Source: Ctena decussata
Taxonomy: Eukaryota > Mollusca > Bivalvia > Lucinida > Lucinidae
NCBI GenBank assembly: GCA_963989385.1
Contig: OZ022501.1
Coordinates: forward strand, 99,470,502-99,534,501
Length of the DNA: 64,000 nt
Direction: 5' to 3'
Shown: one piece after another, positions 1 through 10,914 of the stretch
How positions within the stretch are numbered: the first letter of the stretch is position 1
Layout of the letters: each line of letters opens with the position of its first letter
Notes under the pieces: generated by a model
The model's database searches: none
Told to the model about the DNA's origin: nothing
What the model saw: the letters and a program-made list of their open reading frames with translations, nothing else
Made by a program: the position numbers and the translations under genes

Positions 1-184
1 ACCTTTTCTGGATTATGGATTTCAAACTTTGATTAAATAAAAGATCGACTCACAAAAAGCGATTGTAATTTACCATATTTATTCAGCTGTACGAGGAGGT
101 TTTTGCTCCCCGCCAAGATGACCCCAAGTATCCAAATCAGCCTTATGTAATTCTACTATAGAGTGGGTTCTTCTATTCTGAAAC

Positions 185-236
185 AGTCTCAAAAATCTAG
201 ATCCATCTTTTAAGATGGATCTAGATTTTTGAGATT
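185..236. repeat. Short perfect hairpin, dispersed family
   Basis: Arms of about 25 bp containing TCTAGATCCATCTT read into their own reverse complement with almost no loop. Related hairpins lie at 28946-29004 and 59400-59475, so this is a small dispersed foldback repeat. Here it lies upstream of the first visible EndoU exon. Confidence 0.7.
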
Positions 237-514
237 GTTTTTAAGATGGATCTAGATGGTTGGATTGTCTTGGAAGAAAAACAACAACATAAACCTGTCT
301 TAAAACAGAATAAATGCAGTAGGCAAAAGGGGGTGGTGTTTGAAATTTTAGAACTTCACTTTCTGTAAACATTTCAAGGTTTACACCTTCAGGGACATTT
401 CATAAATTATTTTCTGAAATAAGTTTCAGAAGTCCAATTTTTAGAGCATTCAAAATTTTTGATCATGTACCTTAGATAAAATAAATAGATAGATAAAATG
501 AGCTGCAACACGAG

Positions 515-690
515 AAAAGCAATTGTGTGGTTGTGCGCCCAGCACAGACTCAGATCAGCCTGGGCATCTGCCCAGTCTGATCTGAGTCTTCCCTTTCAGC
601 ATGGAGCTAGCTTAGACCCTTTGCTGCCTTTTAAATGCAAAACAAAGACTCTGACCAGACTGGGCGGATGCTCGTGTGGCAGCTCATATA
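515..690. repeat. MITE-like inverted repeat upstream of an EndoU exon
   Basis: Contains CAGACTCAGATCAGCCTGG facing its complement near 575-590, and a GACTGGGCGGATG block near 658-670. The same blocks in the same order occur at 13655-13885, where outer arms ending in CCACTTTGTTGG are also visible. A continuous open frame crosses this repeat from 498, but it enters the exon through the repeat and the splice acceptor, so I do not treat it as coding. Confidence 0.55.
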
Positions 691-705
691 TATATATATT
701 TTCAG

Positions 706-940
706 CATTCCGAGCCTTGCTAGATAACTATGCCCTGGAATGTGGAGAGGCTGAAGTTGTCACATGGGAGGAGAAAAAGGAAAATCGTGATTTCATTGAT
801 GCTATCATGGAAGCTGACGTGATGAAAGAAGCTCATAAATACCTTGTGGAGCAAGGCCGGGCTCCAGCAGCTGTTAATGATTTTAAATGTAAACTTTACA
901 ATCTTTGGTTTATGTTGATACGACGAACAAAAGGTGATAG
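706..940 (+). CDS. EndoU exon a
   Basis: The acceptor is a TA-rich pyrimidine tract ending TTTTCAG at 705, and the donor is GTGAGT at 941. The exon starts with two bases of a split codon and ends with AG, the first two bases of the next arginine codon. It encodes a helix-rich segment with [31 protein letters not shown] and LYNLWF, which is the N-terminal lobe of the EndoU domain. Confidence 0.9.
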
Positions 941-3900
941 GTGAGTTTTACTGTAGTTCACAGTTACACATAGTACAGTAGACCCTCTTTACAACGACAG
1001 CATTTGTCCCCTAAAATTTTGACGTTAAACTGAATTTGCTGTTATAGATAATACAGATTTTAAACAATACAGCCATTTCGTCCAAACCAAAATGACATTG
1101 TAAAGAATTTTGCTGTTGTAATAAATGCCATTATAAAGAGGGTTGACTGTATATCAAGAACCATATGGATCCCGTTATTTCATAGATACCGTTTTTTGCT
1201 GGACATGAAAGCAGAGTTATGACCCTATTTAATAAACTGCTACAAAAATTATCTTGATTTGTTCTTAGGGGCTAAGAAAAAGATCATTCTATTAACTTTT
1301 GGACTTGGGTCAGCCTCTGCATACATGTAGACTGTATAAATAGAGAATCCTCAGGATGCTTAAATTAGACTTTAAGGGAAACGGCTCTTCTTTTTTTATA
1401 CCCCCGCTTTGAAAAAGTGGGGGTATATTGGTTTACATCTGTCCGTCCGTCCGTCCTTCCGATTTCCGTAATTCCGTAACCCTTTTTGATAAAATTTTTC
1501 GTCAAAGATATCTCCACAACCATGCAAGCTTAATTGGTCATATTTGGTATACAAGTTGGTGACAGGTTAGTGTATTGTGGGATTGACAGCTAGACTTCTC
1601 CTGCTTATTCTTCCTGATATTTGTTCAGTTTTTCTTTCTCTCCATGCTTTGAATAATGAAATTTTTCGTCAAAGATATCTCCGCAACCGTACAAGCTAGA
1701 ATGGTCATATTTGGCATACAGGTTGATGACAGTGTGCTGTATTGTGGGATTGAGAACCAGCCTTCTCCTGCTTATTCTTACCTTTATTTGTCCAATTTTC
1801 TTTCTTTCCATACTTTGAATAATGAATTTTTTTGTCAAAGATTTCTCCACAACTAAGCAAGCTAGAGTAGTCATATTTGGTATGCAGGTTGGTGATGACA
1901 TGTTATATCGTGGGATTGAATACGATCCTTACCCTGCTTATTCTTCCCTTTATTTATCTGACTTTCTTTCTTTCCGTACTTTGAATCAAGAATTTTTTCG
2001 TCAAAGATTTCTCCGCAACCATGCAAGCTACAGTGGTCATATTTGGCATACAGGTTGATGATGGTGTGTTGTATTGTGGGATCAAGAACTAGCCTTCTCC
2101 TGCTTATTCTTCCTTGTATTTGTCCAATTTTCTTTCTTTCCATAATTTGAATAATGAAATTTTTTGTCAAAGATTTCTGTGCAACCATGCAAGCTAGTCA
2201 TATTTGGTGTGCAGGTTAATGACAACTTACTGTATCTTGGGATTGAGAACCAGCCTTCTCCTTATTCTTCCGTGTATTTTGTCTGATTTTCTTTCTCTCT
2301 TTACTTTGAATAATGCAATTTTTTGTAAAAGATTTTACAGCAGTCATTCAAGGTAGAATTTCATAATTGGTATACAGATTGATAACGACTTACTGTATCA
2401 TTGGATTGCATACCAGCCATATCTGGTGTATTCTTTCCTGCATTTATCCGATTTTCTTTCTCTCCATACTTTGAATAATGAAATTGTTAGTCAAAGATTT
2501 CAACACAACCATTGCAGGTTAGAACAATGATATTTTGTATGCAGGTTGACGATAACTTGTTGTATTGTGGGATCAAGATCCAACCTTCTGCATATTCTTC
2601 CCAGTATTTTTCCAGTTTTCTTTGTTTCCTTTCTTTGAATAATGCAATTTTTTGTAACACATTTTACAGCAACCCTTCAAATTAGAATGTTAATATTTGG
2701 TATACAGGTTGATAAAGACTTAATAATATGTCTTACATGTATTTCTTAATTTTTCTTTTTGTTAATGTGAAATCATTTTATTCCGTTTTACATAGAAAGG
2801 AATTTAAATAGAATGATGATATTTAATATACATGTTGACAGTGAGTTCTCTCTCTTTATTCTTTATGTAACAAAAATAACACCATTTGATTAAAGCATTA
2901 AGCGGGGGTATAGTCGGATTCTCCAACAGTTCTAGTTCATTTTTACCCCCTTTCTCCTTATGGTAGCAAATTGTTGCCATCAAATGATGGCAACAATTTG
3001 CTCCCATAAGAGGAAATTCTTCCTTTAAGTGCTGGCTCCCTTTTGGAAGGGTCTGTTCCTCCAGGGAAGCAAAAAAGGTCACAAAAGTTATTGCCCATTG
3101 TAAAAATGGTGGCAAAAGATGGTGGTGTACCTCTATACCTTGATCAGGGTTCGAGGTTATAAAACTTGAGAATAATCTCAAACTCAAAATAAAGCATACA
3201 GATTGGCTGCGTCCGAGCATGTGCTCAGAAGCAGTCAGTCATTATTCTGAGTTTGAGAATGTACTCAAATTTTATAACCTCTGGGCCAGATTTGACTGAA
3301 CAGAAATTTTCTTGAAGTATCAAATAAGTAGTTCTCAAAAGGATACCTATCTGGAATGTAAGCTGTCACATTCTAACATGGCATCAACGTTTTCCCTAAC
3401 TGAATGCATAGGAACCAGCGTCTGTGAAAATTTGTGATAATTTATGTTGCTAACTTCGAGACATGCTAATTTTGCGCCTTGATGATGTCAGATGTAAACA
3501 TTTGCTTATGTCGAGGTCCGCCTCAAAACTAGTCCTTTAGAAAATGTTGTATTTGCATTTTCATTTTGTATAATCTTAGAATCCAAAAATAATTATTCCT
3601 TACCCGTTAATTATTGGTGATAGTTAAATGCCTCATGAGACTTTACTGTAGAAAATGGCCTAGTTGTAATTGACAGCATTTTACATTGGTTTCCTTCTAT
3701 TTTTAATTGTCGCAATGCAACAGAATTGCTGACACAGGGTTTCAACACTGTTAAAACATGGGTGCGCCAGGGCTTAAACACCATTAAACCCCGCTGTCAC
3801 GTCATCTGCAGAGCTCTGGAATCAAGATGGCATCCATAAGAAGGTATATAACAATGACGTTAAAACATTCTTTTTCTGTTTTTAGCTCACCAGAGCCGAA

Positions 3901-6900
3901 GGCTCCGGGGGAGCTTATAGGATAGGCACTGTCCGTCGTCGTCGTCGTCCGTCGTCGTATGTCGTCGTCCGTCAACACTTTTAAACAACATCTCCTCTGA
4001 AGCCACTGGGCCGATTGGGCCCAAATTTCATCTGTAGCATCCTTGGGCTGGGGGATTGAAAGTTTGTGTTTTTTATGAAAATCTTCCCTTCAGTTTGGTT
4101 GCTATGGCAACTTAGAGTTCCCATAGGCTTATAATGGGGAAAATTGAAAAATGACATTTCCTGCCAGGCCATTGCAGATATGTTGACAAAACTTTTATAG
4201 AAATGTTCCTTGAGAAGTCTTCTATCAGCTATATGTTTTTTGGCCCAGTGCCCCTTTTATTGGTTGCCATGGAAACCAAAATGAAAGAAAAAATGGAAAA
4301 AAATACTTGAAAATTATCTCCTCTGTAACCACGGGGCCAATAAGGCCCAGATTTCATCTGTAGTATCAGTAGGCTGGGGGATTGAAAGTATGTGTTTTTT
4401 ATGAAATTCTGCCCTTTAGTTTGGTTGCTATGGCAACTTAAAGTTCCCATAGACTTATAATGGGAGAAATTGAATAATGGCATTTACTGCCTAGCCATTG
4501 CAGATATGTTGACAAAACTTTTATAGAAATGTTCCTTAAGAAGTCTTCTGTTAGCTTTATTGTTTTTGGACCCACTGCTCCTTTTACTGGTTGTCATGGA
4601 AACCAAAATGCAAAAATAATGGAAAAAAATACTTACAAAATTATCTCCTCAGAAGCCACTGGGCCAATAAGGCCCAGATTTCATCTTTAATATCCTTAGG
4701 CTGGGGGGACAAAAGTTAGTGTTTTTGACGAAAATCGGCTCTTTCGTTTGGTTGCTATGGCAACTTAGAGTTGCATTGACTTATAATAGGGAAAATTGAA
4801 AAATGGCATTTACTGCAATCAAAATATGGAAAATAGTTATATATTTTGTTATCAACTCAACAGACTGTCAGACTGAGACTTTGTAGTTGTATATTTGTAG
4901 TAGCCTGTACAAATGTGACAGTAATTTTGAAAGCAATTTTGAGCGAGAGATCTGGTGAGCTTTGTGGCCCGTGGGCCTCTTGTTTAAAGTTTGCCCAAGC
5001 CCTCGTGTATCAACATGTTGCAGCCCTCACCGCTGCGTGGTTTGGGCTGCAACACGTTAATACACTTGGGCTTGGCAAACGTTAAAACACGGAAAAGAAT
5101 GTTCTATCCTCTTATTGTCACGTTCTTGGGCAGATAGGGCTTCACTGTCGTGAATTAATATTTCATTATCTGCCCTCCCATAACAGGTGTTAATCAGTGA
5201 TAATTCACAGGTAAGAAAAAATTATTTCTTAATTACCCAGTGAGCACACAGGGTTGATACAACATCTAACCAACGTGGATGTTGTATTGATGTTGGGTTA
5301 AAATTGACCAAATGTTACATATCCACTTTGTATTTTAAGTTAGTTAAGTTGCAAAGTAAACTGAATATTTCCATAGTTTCACAGTGTTTTATTAAACTTT
5401 GCTTTGCAGGGACTTTGACTCAAGTAGTTTTGAGCATGTGTTTGTGGGAGAAGCCAGAGATGATGACTTTATAGGTTTACATAACTGGATACAATTCTAC
5501 CTCCAAGAAAAAGTTGGCAATATAGACTATTATGGATACTTCAGAAGAGAAACTGTAAGTTTGCCATGGCAACAGATGAGAGGGAGTATTTTTAGATAAA
5601 GACAATTTCTGTTTAATTTGCATAAAAACATATATACAGTAAAACTTCAATGGCTCGAACCCTGATGGCTCGTTCACCCTGCCTGGCTAGAACTCTTTTC
5701 TTGGCCCCTAGAGTTCACTTTATATGGAAACTAACCCTGGATGGCTAGAACTACCCTTGGCTGGAACTAATTTTCATGGTCCCAAGCCTGTTCGAGCCTA
5801 TGAAGTTCTACTGTAATAATATTTAATATTGTGACCTCTTATCTGATCCATTTAACGATATGGTTCAAATTAAGGGTCATCATATATGTTTACTTTGAGA
5901 AATCAGAAAATTTCTACCTCGTTTGTCATCAAATACTCCCATTAGCAGGGTGGATGATCACGTGCTTCCTTGTGTCAATTTCTTGCGTCATTCTGAACAA
6001 GGAAACCCCGGGAATTCTTCATGTTTTAGTTAATAATTTTATTGTGTTTGTGTGCATTCTTTCATAATGCAGCGCAGTGAATGTGCAGTTATGAGTACTT
6101 TCAGACGATATTAACGATTTTATCATGAGTTTTATAGTTTTTGTATTTAATCATCCCCCAACATCTGACCCCGAAAGTAGGCTGTGGCACGTGAATGATG
6201 TTGTTGCTCCCAAACTGGGGGACGTTTAAACGTGAAAACAAGTAAACTCTCAGTTAAAGCAAGAACACCAGTTAAAACTACTTACGAGCTCGCATTCGCT
6301 GCGCCTGAATCAGTAAGACTGCATCTGGCAACAAAGAAAATATCTTGAAAATACTAACCACGATGCAATCATTGTACTGGAATTTCCAGTATTTCCTGTG
6401 ACGTGAAAACCACATGATCATTCACCCAGCTTAGGGTAAAGTCGGGTAAATTCGGACAGCGGGTAAATTCAGACAGTGACATTGTTTCCTTTATATGTCA
6501 GTTTTTTGGAATTAAAACAAATTAACTGGGTAAACTGTGAAAATCCTGATGAGACGGCTCATGATGAGCCGTCTCATCTGAATTTTCACTGTTGGCATCT
6601 ACAGCTTGGGTCTACTGTCATTTTGGACCGTGAGTGGTACTTCCACTACGCAGGTCATGCAGGGTGGCTGTTTTTGGCGGGTCAACACAATTTGTTTGAA
6701 GAGGCATCAGCTTTATAATAATATCATGGTATGTATCAAGGGCTTTATACAGTCTTGTATTGTTTTTATAAACTCATTGTTAATCTAGCAAATATTGCAG
6801 CATATTGATATTAAGGTATAAAAACCTAGTTGAGGCTTTTTTACTAAAATGCTCAGGCCATAGCAATTCGCCAAAATAGCAAGCTTTTGCACAGAGTAAA

Positions 6901-7336
6901 TTTACAGTGACAGTGTTGATATATTGATCAGCACTGACTTTATATAAAACAGTAAGCCAACAATGCAGACCCTGATTAGACTGCTCCTGAGGAGCAGTCT
7001 GATCTGTGTCTTCACTGTTTGCTCAGACTGACTGTCTGGATTTTCGGGATATGTAAGTAAACACATGAAGGACTTGATCTTTTGCAGATTAAAGATGATG
7101 TGTTTCCCAGACTGATCGCCTTACAATTTGCCTTTAAGGGAGATAAAGGTAAACCAATGTGCAGCTGTTTTCTTGGAACCAGTCCAGAATTTGAGATTGC
7201 AGTGTACTCCATCTTGTTTTTCACAAAGCCAGGAGTTCATGATGTACAGTTAGAAGAATATGAAGTTGAGGTAGCCTGCAAGAAACTGGGACCTAAACAT
7301 ATAGGAACTGCATATATATCAGCAGCTAGAATGTAG
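706..7336 (+). CDS. EndoU-family endoribonuclease, C-terminal three exons (partial)
   Basis: Three exons (706-940, 5410-5554, 7088-7336) join in phase into about 209 residues ending at TAG 7334-7336. The product matches the C-terminal two thirds of the EndoU (XendoU / placental protein 11) domain, a metal-dependent enzyme that cuts RNA at uridines. Seen: FEHVFVGE followed by [13 protein letters not shown], which carry the two catalytic histidines and the nearby glutamates known in the family, then [16 protein letters not shown], which carries the expected catalytic lysine and the GTSPEFE signature, and a closing IGTAY motif. Introns are GT-AG, of 4469 and 1533 bp, and full of repeats. The 5' exons, any signal peptide and any somatomedin-B domains lie outside the window, so secreted or intracellular location cannot be judged. 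Family assignment is firm; orthology is not. Confidence 0.92.
976..1149. mobile_element. 174-bp TA-flanked MITE (pogo/Tigger-like)
   Basis: The ends are CAGTAGACCCTCTTTACAACG and the inverse of CAGTCAACCCTCTTTATAATG, bounded on both sides by TA (974-975 and 1150-1151). CAGT termini with a TA target are characteristic of pogo/Tigger-type elements. It has no coding capacity and lies in an EndoU intron. Confidence 0.75.
1398..2912 (+). mobile_element. 1.5-kb element with 13-bp inverted ends and 166-bp tandem core
   Basis: TATACCCCCGCTT near the start is inverted as AAGCGGGGGTATA at the end. After the first end comes a small stem (CCCCCGCTTTGAAAAAGTGGGGG) and a (GTCC)n tract. The core is about seven degenerate copies of a monomer; the marker GAATAATGAA recurs at 1651, 1817, 1983, 2149, 2308, 2473 and 2637, a 159-166 bp period. 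Open frames across the core are by-products of the period. The end of a related element occurs at 19242-19320. Confidence 0.75.
2930..3140. repeat. MITE copy with central AATTTGCT hairpin
   Basis: GAGCAAATTGTTGCCATC-type arms meet at about 2984, flanked by TCCAGGGAAGCAAA and GTAAAAATGG blocks that recur in the same order at 8190-8440, 10285-10515 and 21305-21560. This is an interspersed family about 220 bp long. Confidence 0.55.
3153..3283. repeat. Long imperfect hairpin
   Basis: GAGGTTATAAAACTTGAGAA at 3153 is the near-complement of the sequence ending at 3283, giving arms of about 40 bp around a loop of about 45 bp. It lies in EndoU intron 1 and has no coding signal. Confidence 0.65.
3380..3625. 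repeat. Dispersed repeat also present at 15600-15850
   Basis: Blocks GTGAAAATTTGTGATAA, GATGTAAACATTTG and GCCTCAAAA occur in the same order at 15640-15780. The related ends at 5100-5215 and 15855-16020 (TTGGGCAGATA, TCTGCCCTCC, GATAATTCA) suggest one older repeat here that was later split by the insertion at 3879-4983. Confidence 0.5.
3879..4983 (-). mobile_element. Hairpin-ended internal-repeat element (core type E)
   Basis: Read on the minus strand it begins ACAAGAGGCCCACGGGCC, then CTCACCAG, and ends in a hairpin built on CAGAGCCGAAGGCTC followed by GAGCTAAAAA. The core holds about three degenerate copies, about 330 bp apart, containing GGTTGCTATGGCAACTTA and TTGACAAAACTTTTATAG, preceded by a (GTC)n tract. 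The same end structure is shared by the elements at 17934, 20329, 26436, 29011, 37994, 55600 and 61662. Confidence 0.75.
4984..5083. repeat. Inverted repeat of about 100 bp
   Basis: GTTTGCCCAAGCCC near 4988 is inverted as GGGCTTGGCAAAC near 5080, with inner arms GTTGCAGCCC and GGGCTGCAAC. It abuts the 5' end of the preceding element, which probably inserted beside or into it. Confidence 0.6.
5410..5554 (+). CDS. EndoU exon b (catalytic histidines)
   Basis: Acceptor TTTGCAG ends at 5409 and donor GTAAGT starts at 5555. The 145 bases complete an arginine codon and then encode 48 residues, including FEHVFVGE and [12 protein letters not shown]. The two histidines of these motifs are the conserved catalytic pair. 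The exon ends on a codon boundary. Confidence 0.93.
5637..5813. mobile_element. 177-bp TA-flanked MITE (pogo/Tigger-like)
   Basis: CAGTAAAACTTCAATGGCTC at the left faces the complement of CAGTAGAACTTCATAGGCTC at the right. TA is present at 5635-5636 and 5814-5815. Internal GGCTAGAACT repeats are present. It lies in EndoU intron 2. Confidence 0.8.
6532..6592. repeat. 65-bp hairpin family, copy 1
   Basis: Outer arms AAACTGTGAAAATCC and the inverse flank a perfect inner stem GATGAGACGGCTCAT. Other copies lie at 6958-7022, 7898-7964, 19942-20007, 30802-30867 and 33607-33668, with differing but still paired inner stems. Confidence 0.7.
6958..7022. repeat. 65-bp hairpin family, copy 2
   Basis: GCAGACCCTGATTAGACTGC reads into GCAGTCTGATCTGTGTC around a CTCCTGAGGAG centre. 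It ends about 65 bases before the EndoU terminal exon. The inner stem differs from copy 1 yet remains self-complementary. Confidence 0.7.
7088..7336 (+). CDS. EndoU terminal exon
   Basis: Acceptor TTTTGCAG ends at 7087; the stop is TAG at 7334-7336. It encodes 82 residues with the GTSPEFE motif, a lysine eleven residues before it, and the terminal IGTAY strand. The protein ends ten residues after IGTAY begins, as expected for this domain at a C terminus. Confidence 0.92.
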   Translation: MKDDVFPRLIALQFAFKGDKGKPMCSCFLGTSPEFEIAVYSILFFTKPGVHDVQLEEYEVEVACKKLGPKHIGTAYISAARM

Positions 7337-8040
7337 GAAGAAATGCTCAACAGTAACTGCTAACAGTTAGTCGAGACTCCAGATAGGCCATGCTAATGGG
7401 GTTTAAACTTTTTTTGGTCTTCCATTTTCTCACAGAATTGTATGTTTGCAGCTCAACAGAGCTGAGTTTAAAGAAATGCCAAAATATCTTTTTTTATTTT
7501 TTTAGAAATATAGATGCCGTAAAGTCAAATCCATATGGAAGGCCACCCCTCTAAAGCCAAATCCTGTCTTAAAAAGCCAGAATCTCATATCCCAAAGTAG
7601 CATTTTCAATACAAAATGGCCTGTATCAAACAAGCACATGACTTAAGCAAGCAGCTTTTGCCTCTCCCTTGGGTGCTTGTTTAAGACAGGTTTTTACTGT
7701 ATTGGCTTAATCTGGAGTTCAGAAAAAGGTTGTACTAAACATTTTACTGGTCAAATGGGGTACGGGTAGTTTATAGATAGACCAGATGTAAAGGAGTTTT
7801 GTACTAGATCTGATATTAGCATGTTCACTGACTTCAAAAGTGTAGTGCTCAATTAACATTTTAAGCACCAGTGACGAAAATACATGTAGCATATTTTGCA
7901 AACAGGGTAGATCCTGATGAGGCGGCTCATTATGAGCCGCCTCATCTGGACCTACACTGTTTGCCTTGTAGTCTTTGAATTCTCAATATGAATATGCATT
8001 TTTTTTTAATTTTTACAGACATAATAAATTTTTGTAGTCT
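7337..8040 (+). other. Probable EndoU 3' untranslated region
   Basis: No frame continues after the stop. A candidate AATAAA polyadenylation signal lies at 8023-8028, followed by a T/G-rich stretch. Inverted-repeat debris (CTTAAGCAAGCAGC and GGTGCTTGTTTAAGACAGG near 7640-7690) and a 65-bp hairpin copy lie inside it. The true 3' end cannot be fixed from sequence alone. Confidence 0.35.
7898..7964. repeat. 65-bp hairpin family, copy 3
   Basis: GCAAACAGGGTAGATCCTGA faces TGGACCTACACTGTTTGC; the inner perfect stem is GATGAGGCGGCTCAT. Compared with copy 1, GACGG/CCGTC has become GGCGG/CCGCC, a paired change in both arms. Confidence 0.7.
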
Positions 8041-8189
8041 GCTTTTCGGTGCTCAAAATGTTAAGGTATTACACTGCTTTCCATGACATTAAACTCTAAA
8101 GAAAGACTTTGGTGTTTGATCAGTCAGAAATAGCAAAATGAAGATCTAACAAAATCGTCATTTTTTATAGTTTTATATTCAGGCATTTT

Positions 8190-8440
8190 CCTGCAGCTTA
8201 AGGTGAATAGATGCACTTTCTGGACAAGCATATTTACCTCCCTTTCAAATGCAGTCTACTGAAAGGAAAGAATTTGCTCCACTAGGAGCAAATTCTTTCC
8301 TTTCAGTGTAGACCCCATTCTTGCTGGATTGCATTGTCCAGGGAAGCAAATAGGAAGTCACAAAAAATGTTCCCCTTTGTAAAAATGGAGGAGGGAGGGG
8401 GAGCATGGAAGTGCACTAATTCACCTTAAGGTTGTTATTG
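8190..8440. mobile_element. About 240-bp MITE with central hairpin
   Basis: The outer ends are CTTAAGGTGAAT and ATTCACCTTAAG. A central stem of about 30 bp (CTGAAAGGAAAGAATTTGCT and its inverse) has a two-base loop region. Related copies lie at 2930-3140, 10285-10515 and 21305-21560, with a degenerate one at 14340-14480. Confidence 0.7.
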
Positions 8441-10030
8441 TGTTCATACATGTATAAAAGTAGTGGCTACAAAGTGTTCAAGAAGTTTAACGACATTCTG
8501 CTGAGGTGCGTAGGAACATCGTTACAAGAGTTGAAATACACACACATGTTCAAGAAATGATTTCACATGCTGCTGATTACCTGGCTTCACATTTTGTAAA
8601 GGCTATCTAATGCTTTAGACATTTGTCTCAACTTAATCCTGTCACGAAAATATATATATATAAAAAAAATGTTGCAAGAAGGGTGTTAGCCGATTGTTTC
8701 TCATGAAATGACACAATCTGTCTCAGCTAAAAATATTTCACCTGTTCCTATCTTGCTGTCAGCATAAAGAAGTGAACATAACCCAACACCAAAAAGTTAA
8801 CAAAACTTTGTCTTTTCCAAATGAGATTATTGTTTTTGTAAGTTATTGCCGGTACATGAGCTTACATTGCATGTGTGAAACTTTTATATGTGTGGGCAAA
8901 TCTGACAGGTGCAATATAGGTCTTTGTAGGATGCTAGTTTATAAAATACATGTTGAGGTATTCTGGTACAAGCCTATTCCAGCCTATACCTTGTCTGACA
9001 GATGGTTCTTAAAATCCAAGCTGCATTTACAGTTTAGTGTCTTTGTCTTTCCTATGACTTAAAGACATTTACAAATTAGCCCACTGCAAATTGACAGATA
9101 GAACTGTGGTGTAGGCACAAAAATAACTGATGCAGCTTGTTTCTTCTTAAAACCTACTGAAAAGACATTTGGGTTTCGGAGCTGAAACAGTTTTATGGTT
9201 AAAAATTCGAGTCATGGTGTGTTTTAAATGCAAATCATTTTATAATACAGCAATAGAGTATGCCATCTGTCTTCCATACATCATATTTTTTTAAATAAAT
9301 GCTGCAAGGGCATCACAGTTAACAAGTCCTACAAATGGCATTCAAAATGACAAAATCTGACCAATCAGTAACAAACCTGGAAGGTCTAAAGCCAGTGTTG
9401 GTGGAATGTGGCCTCTTTCTCACAGAACAAGTGAGTGGGTATTATGAGGGGGCATTTATCAGAAATCTTTGAAACATTATTTTTTATGTGTCTTTCTGTG
9501 TGTCGGATCCGTTTTCGTAAACTCTATACTCAAATGTGATGTGGATTTCTTTCTTCACACAACTCATTCTTTATTGGTGCTTATAGGATTCTCAGACAAT
9601 TTTTTATTGTTGTTCTGTTAAAAAGAGATTTAAGTTCTTTAATAATATTTTTATTAGGATGGCAATTATTTGTTACAAAAGTTATTTGATTACTTTTTGT
9701 GTTGTTAGTTATTAGATTACTTTTTTGTTAAATTATATTTGATTTTTGTTTTGGTTAAATAATTTTGCCACTGATCTGAAATGAAAATAGAAGTGAAAAT
9801 CTATGCTGCTAAAGATATAATCTAAATGCCTTGACAAGGTGGTTGACTTGTTAATTTATGGCTTTTACAGTTAATCATTGCTAGTTAGATGCAAATAAAC
9901 TTAAGGGGAAAATTAATTGTCTACCTAGTTGTGGGAATATACTAGACACTGTGTTCAGGCCTTTCCCCAGTGTGATCCTGTGTGTCAGGTTTATAGGTGT
10001 ATGGGTACAACTCATGTTTTTCCGTCTTTT
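8441..10030. other. Intergenic stretch, nothing recognised
   Basis: AT-rich sequence with T-rich tracts near 9600-9760 and no exon-like segment, repeat unit or splice-bounded frame that I can support. The 96-residue frame at 8772-9062 has no recognisable domain and low-complexity composition. Confidence 0.5.
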
Positions 10031-10034
10031 CTTT

Positions 10035-10228
10035 TAGAGCTCCAGATAAGGTCGGGTTTTGAGAATAATTCTGAGATAATTTTTCTTATTTCTCGATGAA
10101 AACATATGTTGTGACCCTCATTAGAACCATCTCGGTAAGACAGATCTAATGAGAGGTCACAACATATGTTTCTGTGGAGTAATATTAAAAAATATCCCCC
10201 CTGTTATCCCTTCTTATCTGGAGCACTG
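10035..10228. mobile_element. About 195-bp MITE (GCTCCAGATAAG ends)
   Basis: GCTCCAGATAAGG at the left is inverted as TTATCTGGAGC at the right. A central hairpin has arms CATATGTTGTGACCCTCATTAGA and its near-inverse. Homologous copies lie at 14610-14830 and 16425-16615. Confidence 0.7.
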
Positions 10229-10284
10229 ACTTTTACATAGGGGAGTAACTTGACTTCTTATTTGCTTCTCTACACAATGATGCC

Positions 10285-10515
10285 CTTTCATAATGGGGTT
10301 TACTCTCAAAGGTAAGAACTTGCTCCAATTGGACACTTCTATGCTTTCCTGGAGGGTGAACCCTTCCAAAAGGGATCTAATGTTAAAGAAAGGAATTTGC
10401 TCCTAGAGGAGCAAATTCTTTCCTTTAACAGTTGACCCTCTTTGAGAAGGGCAGTAAAAATGAAAATAACAGAGTTGTGTCCCCTGAAAGTGTACCCATT
10501 CACCTTTAAAGAAAA
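10285..10515. mobile_element. MITE copy with central AATTTGCTCCT hairpin
   Basis: Its central perfect stem AAAGAAAGGAATTTGCTCCT lies at 10384-10403 with its inverse following directly. Flanks share TTTCCTGGAGGG and CATTCACCTTT with the 8190-8440 copy. Confidence 0.65.
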
Positions 10516-10914
10516 TGAATTAGGATTCTTTTCACCAAACTTGTCTTTATCAGGAACCTGTTTTATAAGATGTTACATGAATTGTTTTGATTTGATAAAA
10601 TACAATACAAATTGCAATATGTTCATATTTGTTGTCAACTCAGCCCAGCTTGCACATATATATCACAGTGATCATTATCACTAGTCCATTGTCAATCTCA
10701 GTAATAAATACATGTACATGTGTATTGCCTTTTACAACTTCTCTACAGGTTGTCTTGTACATCTTTATACAAATGTTAACCTCTAAGTTGTATTATTATA
10801 CCATTGTAGTCTTGTATCATTAGTCTTTTATTTTCTAAAACATATTCATAGAAAAAAATCTGCAACGGAATGAAAGTCTTTGTTTTCTATTTTCCTCCAA
10901 AAGCTGACTATAAC

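Noticed and set aside
498..705. Open frame reaching back from the EndoU exon to an ATG at 498
   Set aside because: It runs through a dispersed inverted repeat (515-690) and a splice acceptor; EndoU homology begins only after 705.
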